From positions 1 through 64,000 of the forward strand of contig NZ_LGYN01000012.1 of assembly GCF_001307105.1 (NCBI RefSeq): a DNA stretch of 64,000 nucleotides, given 5' to 3'. Each line of letters opens with the position of its first letter. Position 1 is the stretch's first letter. Position numbers and translations under genes: made by a program. Positions 55,555 to 64,000 of this stretch are shown in pieces. The stretch is from Bacillus australimaris. GTDB taxonomy: Bacteria > Bacillota > Bacilli > Bacillales > Bacillaceae. The notes under the pieces are model-generated. The model saw nothing but the letters and a program-made list of their open reading frames with translations, had not been told where the DNA came from and made no database searches.

Positions 55555-56586
55555 TTATGTCTGCGTCAGTTCGTGCATAATGTCTTCAACGGTTAAAATC
55601 GAGTGAATACGTCCTACACCCTGTCCTGCCCAAAGAGCCATTTGATCATAGTTTCCCTCGGCTGCGGCTGCTTTTCGCATCGGCGTTGTCCATACATGCT
55701 GCACTGGATAAGGGAGAACCTTGTCTTCATGCAGGCGTTCATCCTCCATCCACTGATTCACAATACCTCTCGCTCTTTTCCCAGAAAAAAGCCTTGTTAC
55801 CCGTGTCCCGCTGCTCTCTGTCTGTAGAAGGGCCTTCTTGTATACCTCTGCGGCAGCACTTTCCTCACTAGCTAAAAAACGTGTGCCGATTTGAACTGCA
55901 TCTGCTCCAAGCGCTAGCGCTGCTTTCACACCTGCTCGGTCCGTGATCCCTCCGGCAGCGATCAAAGGTACCCCGCAGAGCGGTTTGACGTCAGAGATGA
56001 GACTAAACAGCCCCACTAGCGCGTCTCCTTTTGTACGTAAAAATGTGCCGCGGTGCCCCCCTGCTTCACTTCCTTGCAAAACAATGGCATCCATTCCTTT
56101 ATCCTCTAAAAGCAGTGCTTCCTCTTTTGTAGTCGCCGTTCCGATTAAAAGAATCCCCTTTTGTTTTAAGCGCTGAATCGTTTGTTCATTTGGACAAGCA
56201 AAGGTAAAGGAAACGATCGGAACGTCTTCTTCCAGAAGAATGTTGATTTTCTGTTCAAAATCATCCCATAATTCCTCTTCACTCGGCATCCTATCTGCTG
56301 CCGGCCGTACAGGCAGTCTCTTCTCCCAAAATGCCACATCCTCTTTTTTTACATCTGGAATTGGCTCTGGTACAAACACATTGACCTGAAACAGGCGAGA
56401 TGTCAGCTGTTTGATCTGTCTAATCTGCTGCCTTATATCGTCAGGCTGTACATATCCGCTTGCCAGGCTCCCAAGTCCTCCATATTGTGAAACAGCGGCT
56501 GCCAGCTGCGGTGTCACAGCTCCTCCTGCCATTGGCGCTTGGATAATTCCATGTTCGATTTGCAATAATCTTTTGATATCCCCCAT
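55555..56586 (-). CDS. Nitronate monooxygenase family flavoprotein
   Basis: A 343-residue FMN TIM-barrel protein: GIIQAPMAGGAVTPQLAAAVSQYGGLG at the start, GSEAGGHRGTF (near 170) and a phosphate-binding stretch AAGGITDRAGVKAALALGADAVQIGTRFLASEES (near 210-245). The family includes nitronate monooxygenases and FabK-type enoyl reductases; this sequence fits the former better. GGGGGAAATAA precedes the start. Lies 16 bp after yugU. Confidence 0.85.
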   Translation of the reverse strand: MGDIKRLLQIEHGIIQAPMAGGAVTPQLAAAVSQYGGLGSLASGYVQPDDIRQQIRQIKQLTSRLFQVNVFVPEPIPDVKKEDVAFWEKRLPVRPAADRMPSEEELWDDFEQKINILLEEDVPIVSFTFACPNEQTIQRLKQKGILLIGTATTKEEALLLEDKGMDAIVLQGSEAGGHRGTFLRTKGDALVGLFSLISDVKPLCGVPLIAAGGITDRAGVKAALALGADAVQIGTRFLASEESAAAEVYKKALLQTESSGTRVTRLFSGKRARGIVNQWMEDERLHEDKVLPYPVQHVWTTPMRKAAAAEGNYDQMALWAGQGVGRIHSILTVEDIMHELTQT

Positions 56587-56602
56587 TTATTTCCCCCATC
56601 TC

Positions 56603-57004
56603 TTACTCGTTTGATGACACTTGTATATAAAAATGGCGATGTCTCGGCCCGTCAAACTCACAGAAATAAATTCCCTGCCACGTTCCAAGCACAAGATCAC
56701 CATCATTGATGAGAACATGCTGAGACGCGCCCATATAACTTGCTTTCATGTGTGCTGCTGTATTCCCTTCCATATGCCGGTCCTTTGGATGTTCCCACGG
56801 AAAGACTTCGTCAAGCCGGCGAAGCATATCCCGTTTCACATCTGGGTCCGCATTTTCATTAATGGTGATCCCTGCTGTCGTATGTGGACAATAGACGATG
56901 ACGGTTCCATTTTGTATGCCTGTTTCCCTTACATATTGGTGAACCTCGTGGGTGACGTGAATCATGTCATCGCGTTTATCTGTTTGTACATTGATTTTTT
57001 TCAT
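56603..57004 (-). CDS. yugU: UPF0047 / YjbQ family protein YugU
   Basis: A 133-residue protein with the YjbQ pattern: [49 protein letters not shown] and [22 protein letters not shown]. Conserved histidines suggest a metal-dependent phosphatase or thiamin phosphate synthase-like activity; the role in Bacillus is not established. AGGAGCAG precedes the start. Confidence 0.9.
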   Translation of the reverse strand: MKKINVQTDKRDDMIHVTHEVHQYVRETGIQNGTVIVYCPHTTAGITINENADPDVKRDMLRRLDEVFPWEHPKDRHMEGNTAAHMKASYMGASQHVLINDGDLVLGTWQGIYFCEFDGPRHRHFYIQVSSNE

Positions 57005-57110
57005 ATGAACTGCTCCTTTTTGACATTTCTATAAAACCATACCCTTTTTAAATGAAACAAATCACCGCCAATCGGCAGAAAACAAATCTCTTACCTAAAG
57101 TTTACCAAGC

Positions 57111-57142
57111 AAAAAAACCTCGTCAAGCGCTACGAGGTTTTT
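57111..57142 (-). terminator. Terminator of yugS
   Basis: AAACCTCG / CGAGGTTT stem with a 10-nt loop and T-run on the minus strand, directly after the yugS stop. Confidence 0.85.
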
Positions 57143-58433
57143 AAGAAAAGTGAACCTTTTTGACTTCAATGGTCCGTATATGATGATCTTCTGCATCAAG
57201 AATAGTAAATTCACAGCCTTCTGCTTCAATCGTATCTCCAATCTCAATATCAAATTTATGCGTCATCATCCAGCCTGCAATTGTATCAACATCATCATTT
57301 TCAATGGCTAAATCCAATAAATCATTTACTTCATCAATCAACGCTTTCCCGTCCATCACATAATGGAAATCACCTTTTTTCACGATGTGGGGTGTTTCAT
57401 CCTGATCATATTCATCTCGAATTTCTCCGACAATTTCCTCTAAAATGTCCTCAACTGTGACAAGTCCCGCTGTTCCTCCGTATTCGTCTACGAGCACTGA
57501 CATATGAATTCGTTCCTTTTGCATCAAAATGAGCAATTCTTGAACGGGGGTACTTTCAATCACGCGTATCACCGGACGCATTAAGTCTTCAATAGAAACG
57601 TCTTGATTCAGAAAGCTCGCCTTAAACACATCTTTGCTATTGATCACACCAATCACATGATCTTTGTCTTCTTTAATAACAGGGTAGCGTGTGTACCTTT
57701 CGTTCAGCATATAATGCGTCACGTCTTCTAAGGTTTGTTCAATTTCTATAGCTGAAATTTCTGTACGCGGGATCATGATCTCTCTTGCCACTCGGTTATC
57801 AAATTCAAAGATTTTATTCACATATTTGTACTCAGATTGGTTAATCTCACCCTTCTCATAGCTTTCAGATAAAATGAGACGCAATTCTTCCTCACTGATC
57901 GCCACTTCATGTTCTTTGACAGAATGAAAACCAAATAATTTCACAATGCTACGTGCAGATCCATTTAATGCTTTAATAAACGGAAACATGACTTTATAGA
58001 AAAAGATGAGTGGTTTTGCTGTTACAAGGCTTACGGCCTCTGCCTTTTGAATGGCAATCGTTTTAGGCGCCAGTTCTCCAACAACGACATGTAAAAACGT
58101 AATGATCACAAATGCGATGATAAACGATAGAATGTCTGTCAATGCGGAATGAAGCCCTAATTTTTCAAACAGCGGATGCAAAAAATGCTCTACTGTCGGC
58201 TCCCCCAGCCAACCTAAGCCTAAAGCTGTGATGGTAATGCCAAGTTGACAGGCTGATAAATATTCGTCGAGATTTGATATCAGCTTTTGAACATGAATGG
58301 CTCTCTTATCACCACTTTCAATCAATTGATTGATTTTAGAGCCTCTAATTTTCACAATCGCGAATTCAGTGACAACAAAAAATGCTGTCGCAGCAATGAG
58401 TAATAGGACTAAAAATACGTTTAAAATATACAA
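57141..58433 (-). CDS. yugS: CNNM/HlyC-CorC family transporter-like protein YugS
   Basis: A 430-residue protein. The N-terminal DUF21/CNNM membrane domain has three to four helices (about 1-180, with TEFAIVKIRGSKINQLIESG). Two CBS domains follow (about 205-325, with IMIPRTEISAIE and YGGTAGLVTVEDILEEIVGEI), then a C-terminal CorC_HlyC domain. Linked to magnesium or cobalt homeostasis in relatives. The TTG start at 58433 lies in the T-run of the yugP terminator. Confidence 0.9.
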   Translation of the reverse strand: MYILNVFLVLLLIAATAFFVVTEFAIVKIRGSKINQLIESGDKRAIHVQKLISNLDEYLSACQLGITITALGLGWLGEPTVEHFLHPLFEKLGLHSALTDILSFIIAFVIITFLHVVVGELAPKTIAIQKAEAVSLVTAKPLIFFYKVMFPFIKALNGSARSIVKLFGFHSVKEHEVAISEEELRLILSESYEKGEINQSEYKYVNKIFEFDNRVAREIMIPRTEISAIEIEQTLEDVTHYMLNERYTRYPVIKEDKDHVIGVINSKDVFKASFLNQDVSIEDLMRPVIRVIESTPVQELLILMQKERIHMSVLVDEYGGTAGLVTVEDILEEIVGEIRDEYDQDETPHIVKKGDFHYVMDGKALIDEVNDLLDLAIENDDVDTIAGWMMTHKFDIEIGDTIEAEGCEFTILDAEDHHIRTIEVKKVHFS

Positions 58434-58461
58434 AAAAACCCTTACCTAACAATGGTAAGGG
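58432..58461 (-). terminator. Terminator of yugP containing the yugS ribosome site
   Basis: CCCTTACC (58454-58461) pairs with GGTAAGGG (58439-58446), loop 7 nt, then seven T (58432-58438). The GGTAAGGG arm is the only ribosome site for the yugS TTG (58433), which begins within the T-run. Confidence 0.85.
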
Positions 58462-58481
58462 CTCACCTCCTCTGGCATCAA

Positions 58482-59165
58482 TTAATCATTACGGCCATTT
58501 AGGAAGATCATTACAAAACGGAGCAATTCAAACAGGGAGACAAGTGCCGCTGCTACGTACGTCAGAGCTGCAGCATTTAATACCTTGTTCACGCCTCTTT
58601 CTTCACTGCTTCTAATGATTCCTTCTGAAACAATGATATCTTTGGCACGAGAACTTGCGTTAAACTCGACAGGCAATGTCACAAGCTGAAAGAACACAGC
58701 TGCTGAGAACAAAATGATCCCAAGCCCGATTAAGTTAAGGCTGCTGAGCAAAATTCCACCAAGGAAAAGAAGCGGAGCAACACCTGATGCAAAGTTCACG
58801 ACTGGAAAGATCTTATGTCTCAAAACAAGCGCACCATAGGATTCCTGATGCTGCAAGGCATGTCCAACCTCGTGTGATGCGACTGAAATGGCCGAAATGG
58901 AATGGCCGTAGTACACAGGCTCAGATAAACGAACCACACGCTGCGTCGGGTCGTAATGATCAGTCAAAGTTCCTCTTACCGGTTCAACAGGCACGTCGTA
59001 TAACCCGTTGCGATCTAAAATATATCGAGCGGTTTCAGCACCTGTTTTCATACTGGATGCATCAACCTTTGAATACTTTTCAAAATTATTCTTCACTTTA
59101 AATTGTGCCCAAAATGATAATCCCAATGCGGCAAATGTTAAAAAATAAAAAAACAGCATGCTCAT
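58482..59165 (-). CDS. yugP: Zinc metallopeptidase YugP
   Basis: A 227-residue membrane protease of peptidase family M48-like YugP type. The zinc motif HEVGH is at residues 98-102, with helices at about 3-20, 120-140, 150-170 and 200-220. Likely membrane protein quality control (inferred). AAGGAAG precedes the start. Confidence 0.92.
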   Translation of the reverse strand: MSMLFFYFLTFAALGLSFWAQFKVKNNFEKYSKVDASSMKTGAETARYILDRNGLYDVPVEPVRGTLTDHYDPTQRVVRLSEPVYYGHSISAISVASHEVGHALQHQESYGALVLRHKIFPVVNFASGVAPLLFLGGILLSSLNLIGLGIILFSAAVFFQLVTLPVEFNASSRAKDIIVSEGIIRSSEERGVNKVLNAAALTYVAAALVSLFELLRFVMIFLNGRND

Positions 59166-59236
59166 CAGCTTCCTTTTATTTTATATATTTATTTACAATT
59201 TTAATGACTTTTATGTACCATGTACAGCAAAAAGCA

Positions 59237-59461
59237 CTAGGTCTTTTTCAGGGGAATAACCATTCCAATGAAAAAGAAAAACACACCTAAGCATGCTGTA
59301 TAAAAGGTGACTGAACCATAAAGGTCTTGAAAAAAATGCAGCCATGAAAAATCACTCATAAAATGATTCACAGCATTTAAGTCAAACACAAGTAAGATGA
59401 CAGCTGATGATAAAAAGTGCGCGCCAATAAAAAGAAGTACGGTCTTTTGAACAAACGACAT
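59237..59461 (-). CDS. Small membrane protein, unknown
   Basis: A 74-residue protein with two hydrophobic helices (about 6-26 and 50-70) and a basic end (PLKKT). GGAGGGAATTCGA precedes the ATG. Divergent from the potassium channel gene. Not the negatively charged Mistic type. Family not recognised. Confidence 0.65.
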   Translation of the reverse strand: MSFVQKTVLLFIGAHFLSSAVILLVFDLNAVNHFMSDFSWLHFFQDLYGSVTFYTACLGVFFFFIGMVIPLKKT

Positions 59462-59587
59462 TCGAATTCCCTCCTTCTTCTCCCTTATTTTAAGGTATGG
59501 GTTCTATTTCAATACATGACGAAGATGAAAAAATGTTTCCGCAATCGGGCATACTGACATTAGCAGTCTCCTGAAAGGAAGAGTTCG

Positions 59588-60574
59588 ATGAAATCAAACC
59601 GTATCTTTATTGCTTGGCTAAGGTGGCCGCTCTATCTTCGAATTGCCATCATCATTTGTTTTTTGCTTCTCTTTTTTGGACAATTAATTGTTTTGCTTGA
59701 ACCGAAGCAGTATCATACGATCTTTGATGGGATCTGGTGGGCACTCATTACTGTTTCTACGGTTGGCTACGGTGATTTTGTGCCCCAAACGATGCCGGGA
59801 CAAGTAGCGGGCATGGCGCTCATTTTTATCGGAGCAAGCTTTGTCACCGCTTATTTCGCCACGCTTGCCGCCGCTGTGTTCAGCAAGCAGCACCATTATG
59901 TTGAAGGAAAGGTCGCCTTTAAGGGGAAAGGGCATCTGATTATCGTCGGCTGGAATGAGAAAACGAACAAACTGCTTCAATCGTTTCAAACGATTGATCC
60001 AGCCATGCCGATTGTACTGATTGATGATTCCTTAAAGGAGGGACCACTTTTAGAGAATGTTCATTTTATTAAAGGACATGGCACCGAAGATGTCACACTA
60101 CGCAAAGCTAATATTACTAGTGCAAATGCACTGATGATTACCGCAGATCAGCATGAGAATGAAGTGACAGCCGATATGCAGAGTGTGTTAACATTACTTG
60201 CGGCAAAAGGAATAAATCCTTCACTATACTGTTTAATTGAAATCTTAACAGATCGTTATGTGAAAAATGCCGAACGTGCTGGAGCCAATCAAGTCATTCA
60301 TACCTCTGATGCAGTCAATCATTTAATGGTCGAACACTTTCTTATCAAAGAACAGTTCACGGCGTTAAAGAAAAAACGCCATATGACATTGCATAAACAC
60401 ATCACCATCATACCTGTACCGACTTCATTAGCTGGAGAAACATTCTTAACAGCGCTGCATCACTTTTTAGAGCACCATGTGATCATTGTCGGCGTACAAA
60501 AAAAAGAAGGACCCATGATGAATCCTCCCTTTAGCTATGAGCTTCATCCAGAGGATGAACTGATCAGCCTTTAA
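59588..60574 (+). CDS. yugO: Potassium channel YugO
   Basis: A 328-residue two-helix channel with cytosolic RCK/TrkA-N domain. Selectivity filter TVGYGD at residues 58-63. Rossmann region starts GKGHLIIVGWNEKTNKLL (near 114). In B. subtilis YugO carries potassium signals in biofilms and is co-transcribed with mstX (Mistic); no such small acidic gene lies upstream here. AGGAAGAG precedes the start. Ends 4 bp into the convergent yugN end. Confidence 0.93.
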   Translation: MKSNRIFIAWLRWPLYLRIAIIICFLLLFFGQLIVLLEPKQYHTIFDGIWWALITVSTVGYGDFVPQTMPGQVAGMALIFIGASFVTAYFATLAAAVFSKQHHYVEGKVAFKGKGHLIIVGWNEKTNKLLQSFQTIDPAMPIVLIDDSLKEGPLLENVHFIKGHGTEDVTLRKANITSANALMITADQHENEVTADMQSVLTLLAAKGINPSLYCLIEILTDRYVKNAERAGANQVIHTSDAVNHLMVEHFLIKEQFTALKKKRHMTLHKHITIIPVPTSLAGETFLTALHHFLEHHVIIVGVQKKEGPMMNPPFSYELHPEDELISL

Positions 60575-60972
60575 AGCAGCGCGTCTTCTAACTCCTTGAC
60601 GAGTGAAAAGCCAATCTCAGCATAAGCATTTGATACATCTCCATCTTTCTCTTTTGGTTCTTGGAATTGGTTAAAGGATGCTCCCACATTTCCAATCATC
60701 GCATGATCATCTAACTTGTCTTGATATACATGCTTTAAGAGAAATGGATGTCCCATTTTCACCACAACACCCGGCTGATCTAGCTGGCCTTTCTCAGCCG
60801 TGAAAGGAACTCTGAGAAAGGTATAACCATCACGGTTATCAATTTTATAATCAAAATACCCGTGATCATAATCCCAGTTGCCATTAATGACATACCCGAG
60901 CGGCTTCATCGTTTCTTCCAAATGGTAAAGTGAAAAGCTTTCACCAGGCAGCCTGGATGGTACATGAATCAT
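60571..60972 (-). CDS. yugN: YugN-like family protein
   Basis: A 133-residue protein (FSLYHLEETMKPLGYVINGNWDYDHGYFDYKID..., FLRVPFTAEKGQLD..., ending FSLVKELEDALL), the YugN family by pattern and place. The start at 60972 follows AAGGAGGG; the longer reading would overlap the next gene. Function unknown. Confidence 0.87.
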   Translation of the reverse strand: MIHVPSRLPGESFSLYHLEETMKPLGYVINGNWDYDHGYFDYKIDNRDGYTFLRVPFTAEKGQLDQPGVVVKMGHPFLLKHVYQDKLDDHAMIGNVGASFNQFQEPKEKDGDVSNAYAEIGFSLVKELEDALL

Positions 60973-61001
60973 ACGAAACCCTCCTTTTTGTATAGGGTTC
61001 G

Positions 61002-61220
61002 TTAAAGAGAGGAATTCATACATTTGCCTCTCGTGATTTGTACATTGTTTGTAAAAGCAGCATCAAATAAGCTTTGATTGGATGATTGTGTCGTCTCATT
61101 TGAACTTCCAGAACCTGCTGTTTCCTTCGTAACGCTCTTAGAACAAATGCGTCCAACATTGCCAAAGTTGACGATTGCCTGGCCAGATATATCATGAATA
61201 TAAATATGATTTGTCCTCAT
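61002..61220 (-). CDS. GerPA/GerPF family spore germination-like protein
   Basis: A 72-residue protein with the GerPA/PF signature: IYIHDISGQAIVNFGNVGRICSKSVTKETAGSGSSNETTQ. GerP proteins help germinants cross the coat. GGAGGAGG precedes the start. It lies 29 bp upstream of yugN and outside a gerP operon, so it is a scattered paralogue. Confidence 0.8.
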   Translation of the reverse strand: MRTNHIYIHDISGQAIVNFGNVGRICSKSVTKETAGSGSSNETTQSSNQSLFDAAFTNNVQITRGKCMNSSL

Positions 61221-61297
61221 TCTTCAACCTCCTCCATTCATTATTCTATGTTCAGAACATGGGAAGGCTTGCACAGGAATCTTAAGAATACAAAAAA

Positions 61298-61525
61298 GGC
61301 ACACCCTTATGAAAAGGTGTGCTCAGCGTGTAGACAAACCCTCGCATTCGTTGTCAGCTCTGCGCGCTGGTGCTCACGAATGTCAAATTCGCTCCGCAAA
61401 AGTAGCTGAACTTCCTAGACTTCAAAGGTTTTCAATCACGCTGAAAAGAAGACAAAGGGCTAAAATAACGATCATTTTAGCCCTTTGTCAACAATCTGAG
61501 GCACACCCTTATGAAAAGGTGTGCC
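61298..61525. repeat. Terminator-flanked repeat element, copy B
   Basis: Two identical hairpins (GCACACC-CTTATGAAAA-GGTGTGC at 61299-61322 and 61501-61524) enclose a 177-bp segment (61323-61499) related to copy A but in opposite orientation and about 30 bp longer in the middle. It holds a 14-bp perfect stem, CAAAGGGCTAAAAT / ATTTTAGCCCTTTG. On the minus strand (pgi direction) only the copy farther from pgi, at 61298, is followed by a T-run. No gene in this 313-bp gap. Confidence 0.85.
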
Positions 61526-61533
61526 TTTCGTTC

Positions 61534-62889
61534 TTATGATTGTTTTAGACGGCTCTCAAGCTCTGCTTTTTTCTCTTCGAAGCCCGGTTTTCCTAATAAA
61601 GCAAACATATTCACTTTATACGCTTCTACACCAGGCTGATCAAATGGATTGACGCCTAGTAAATATCCAGACATTGCACATGCTTTCTCAAAGAAGTACA
61701 CGAGGTATCCGAATGTATAAGCATCCATCTCAGGAATTGTCACGATGAGATTCGGTACTTTTCCATCTGTATGGGCAAGCATCGTTCCTTCAAATGCTTT
61801 TTTATTGACGAAATCAACCGTTTTTCCTGCCAGATAGTTCAAGCCATCAAGATCTTGTTCTTCTGCTTCGATGACAAGCTCATGACGTGGCTTGTCTACA
61901 TTCACGATTGTTTCAAACAAGTCTCTTCTTCCTTCTTGAACATATTGACCAAGAGAATGAAGATCTGTTGAGAAGTTAGCAGATGAAGGATAAATTCCTT
62001 TTTCATCTTTCCCTTCACTTTCACCGAATAATTGCTTCCACCATTCTGCGAAATATTGCAAGCCTGGCTCATAGTTAATCAGCATTTCAATCGTTCTGCC
62101 TTTATTGTAAAGGACGTTGCGGACGACAGCATATTGGTAAGCCGCATTTTCAGAAAGCTCAGATGAAGCGAAGTCTTCGCTTGCTTTTGCCGCGCCTTCC
62201 ATCATCTGATCAATGTCTGCACCGCTCACAGCGATTGGCAAAAGACCGACTGCTGTTAATACAGAATAGCGTCCACCGACATCATCAGGGATGATAAATG
62301 ATTCATAGCCCTCTTCAGTTGCTAATGTTTTAAGCGCACCGCGTGCCTTGTCAGTTGTTGCATAAATACGTTTTTTCGCTTCTTCAGCACCGTACTTTTC
62401 AATAAGGAGCTTTTTAAAGATGCGGAACGCAATGGCTGGCTCTGTTGTTGTTCCAGATTTAGAAATCACGTTAATGGAGAAATCTGCATCTTCCAGCAGA
62501 TCCATCACATCTGTTAAATAAGACGAACTGATGTTGTTTCCAATAAAAATGATTTGTGGTGTCTTTCGTTTGCCTTTTGGCAAAGTGTTATAGAAAGAAT
62601 GGTTCAAAAATTCAATCGCCGCACGTGCGCCTAGATAAGAGCCGCCGATTCCGACAACAAGCAGGACATCAGAGTCAGACTTAATTTTATCTGCACTTTT
62701 TTTAATGCGGGCAAATTCTTCGCGGTCATATTGCTTAGGCAAGTCAACCCAGCCTAAATAATCACTGCCTGCACCTGTTTGTTCATGAATATTATGATGA
62801 GCCACCTTCACAAAATCTTTTAAATATGTAAGCTCATGTTCTTGAAAGAAAGGTAACGCTTTCGAGTAGTCAAATTGAATATGTGTCAT
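61534..62889 (-). CDS. pgi: Glucose-6-phosphate isomerase
   Basis: A 451-residue enzyme of glycolysis interconverting glucose 6-phosphate and fructose 6-phosphate. Family motifs: [18 protein letters not shown] (near 80), [18 protein letters not shown] (near 140), [16 protein letters not shown] (near 200). The ATG at 62889 follows GGAGGG. Its terminator region hosts repeat element B. Confidence 0.96.
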   Translation of the reverse strand: MTHIQFDYSKALPFFQEHELTYLKDFVKVAHHNIHEQTGAGSDYLGWVDLPKQYDREEFARIKKSADKIKSDSDVLLVVGIGGSYLGARAAIEFLNHSFYNTLPKGKRKTPQIIFIGNNISSSYLTDVMDLLEDADFSINVISKSGTTTEPAIAFRIFKKLLIEKYGAEEAKKRIYATTDKARGALKTLATEEGYESFIIPDDVGGRYSVLTAVGLLPIAVSGADIDQMMEGAAKASEDFASSELSENAAYQYAVVRNVLYNKGRTIEMLINYEPGLQYFAEWWKQLFGESEGKDEKGIYPSSANFSTDLHSLGQYVQEGRRDLFETIVNVDKPRHELVIEAEEQDLDGLNYLAGKTVDFVNKKAFEGTMLAHTDGKVPNLIVTIPEMDAYTFGYLVYFFEKACAMSGYLLGVNPFDQPGVEAYKVNMFALLGKPGFEEKKAELESRLKQS

Positions 62890-62977
62890 CGCTGGTAAGC
62901 CCTCCATTACGTTAGTTCTGTCTCTTTCACTTTAGCGGAACTAGCTGTTGAAATCAAGTGATCGTCACTGGCATGGC

Positions 62978-63007
62978 AAAAAGCCGCTTCTCTGAATGAG
63001 AAGCGGC
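62978..63007 (-). terminator. Terminator of yugJ
   Basis: GCCGCTTCTC / GAGAAGCGGC, 10-bp perfect stem, five T on the minus strand. Confidence 0.9.
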
Positions 63008-63015
63008 AATCTGAA

Positions 63016-64000
63016 TTATAAAGAAGCTTTCAAAATCGATAGAATGTCATCACGACCAAGTTTCATAAAGTTGCCAAAACCACCGTATTCCATTTCTTTC
63101 GCTGCGATGTCAGCAATTTTGTCCAGCTGATCCTCGCCGATGTCATAGTCCGCTAAACGGCTTGGTGCTCCTAGACTTGTCCAGAAGGCTGACAGTTTGT
63201 CGATTCCTTCTAACGCGATGTCACGATCTGATTTTCCTTCTGTCTCGATATCGAACATGTTCAACATAAGGTTTTTAAAACGTTCCACATTATGATCGAG
63301 TGTATGACGCATCCAGTTCGGGAAGAGAATGGCAAGTCCGCCTGCATGCGGAATGTCATAGACAGCTGATACTGCATGCTCAATCGTATGGGACGCCCAG
63401 TCGCCAAAGTAACCCATTTGCAGCGTGCCATTTAAAGCGATCGTTCCTGCATAAAGAATGGTTTCACGATGCTCATAGTTTTGTAAGTCTTCTAGCAGTT
63501 TTGGTGCTGTCTCGATGACTGTTTGAAGAACAGCAAAACACATCCGATCCTGTAGAGGTGTGTTTTTTACATTATGGAAGTATTGCTCAAAAACGTGGCT
63601 CATCATATCAACCATGCCATACACCGTCTGATTTTCTGGCACAGAATACGTATGCTCAGGGTCTAGAATTGAAAATGCAGGATGAGTAACTGAACTTCCC
63701 CATACATATTTTTCATTCGTTTCCCAATTTGTGATAACAGAATCTGGGTTCATTTCTGATCCAGTTGCTGCAAGTGTCAGCACTGTGCCAAACGGCAATG
63801 CTTTTTGAGCAGTTGTTTTCTTTGAAATAATATCCCACACATCACCGTCATACTCTGCTCCGGCTGCAATTGCCTTTGTACAATCGATGACACTACCGCC
63901 GCCAACGGCTAATAAGAAATCAATGTTCTCATTTTGACAGATGTCGATTCCTTTTTTCACTGTCGTGAGACGTGGGTTTGGTTCAACGCCAGACAGCTCA
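63016..64000 (-). CDS. yugJ: NADH-dependent butanol dehydrogenase-like YugJ, partial
   Basis: The C-terminal 328 or so residues of a type III iron alcohol dehydrogenase; the frame is open to the window edge ([10 protein letters not shown]), so the N-terminus is outside. NAD loop [16 protein letters not shown], then [19 protein letters not shown], the metal region [13 protein letters not shown], and histidines at [24 protein letters not shown]. Gene order pgi-yugJ fits B. subtilis. Substrate in vivo unknown. Confidence 0.9.
   Translation of the reverse strand, partial: ELSGVEPNPRLTTVKKGIDICQNENIDFLLAVGGGSVIDCTKAIAAGAEYDGDVWDIISKKTTAQKALPFGTVLTLAATGSEMNPDSVITNWETNEKYVWGSSVTHPAFSILDPEHTYSVPENQTVYGMVDMMSHVFEQYFHNVKNTPLQDRMCFAVLQTVIETAPKLLEDLQNYEHRETILYAGTIALNGTLQMGYFGDWASHTIEHAVSAVYDIPHAGGLAILFPNWMRHTLDHNVERFKNLMLNMFDIETEGKSDRDIALEGIDKLSAFWTSLGAPSRLADYDIGEDQLDKIADIAAKEMEYGGFGNFMKLGRDDILSILKASL

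Noticed and set aside
8445-62000. CRISPR array
   Set aside because: No set of short direct repeats with regular unique spacers was seen; the 12-bp and 123-bp repeats are coding and contiguous.

Overview
The window is low-GC Firmicute DNA. Gene content and order (rrn leader, thiT, yuaI, floT-yuaF, gbsAB-gbsR, uppP-yubA-yulF, an mcp/tlp cluster, tgl, yugU-yugS-yugP-yugO-yugN, pgi, yugJ) match Bacillus subtilis relatives. Protein details suggest the B. pumilus/safensis/altitudinis group; this is inference from remembered families, not a database search.

Layout: (1) 1-8.8 kb is core genome. It starts with divergent tandem rRNA promoters firing out of the window, followed by a TPP riboswitch with thiT, a GNAT acetyltransferase, the SigW-type flotillin operon yuaF-floT, a DinB-like protein, the choline-to-glycine-betaine genes gbsA-gbsB with repressor gbsR, and tRNA-Ala(GGC). 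(2) 8.8-38.4 kb is a compact PBSX-like contractile-tail prophage on the minus strand. A divergent pair of XRE regulators flanks operator repeats, then come a short early block, the sigma-like activator xpf, packaging and head genes, sheath, tube, frameshifted tail chaperone, tape measure, baseplate, a tandem array of four tail-fibre genes with small partners, and a holin/holin/amidase lysis cassette. I see no integrase and no replication genes, so it looks like a domesticated, tailocin-like element. A plus-strand type I toxin with a convergent antisense RNA sits between xkdM and xkdN. (3) 38.5-41.2 kb is accessory: two duplicated secreted proteins of unknown function, a lone bioB behind a BirA-like operator, and a YvgO-like stress protein behind a SigB promoter. 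(4) 41.3-45.7 kb holds uppP, yubA, a DoxX-like protein, yulF and a DJ-1/PfpI protein. (5) 45.7-54.4 kb holds four paralogous Cache-type chemoreceptors in tandem, at least two with clear SigD promoters. (6) 54.5-64 kb holds spore transglutaminase tgl, a nitronate monooxygenase, the yug genes, pgi and a truncated yugJ.

The most unusual signal is a structured repeat of about 150-180 bp present twice (47.9 kb and 61.3 kb, opposite orientations). At each locus it lies between two copies of the local gene's own terminator hairpin. Only the copy farther from the gene keeps the T-run. Other items are an A-AAA-AAC frameshift site in xkdN, the type I toxin-antitoxin locus inside the late operon, a RusA-like protein that appears to have lost its catalytic aspartates, terminators around xpf, and two genes (thiT, yugS) whose ribosome binding site lies in the 3' arm of a terminator-like hairpin.
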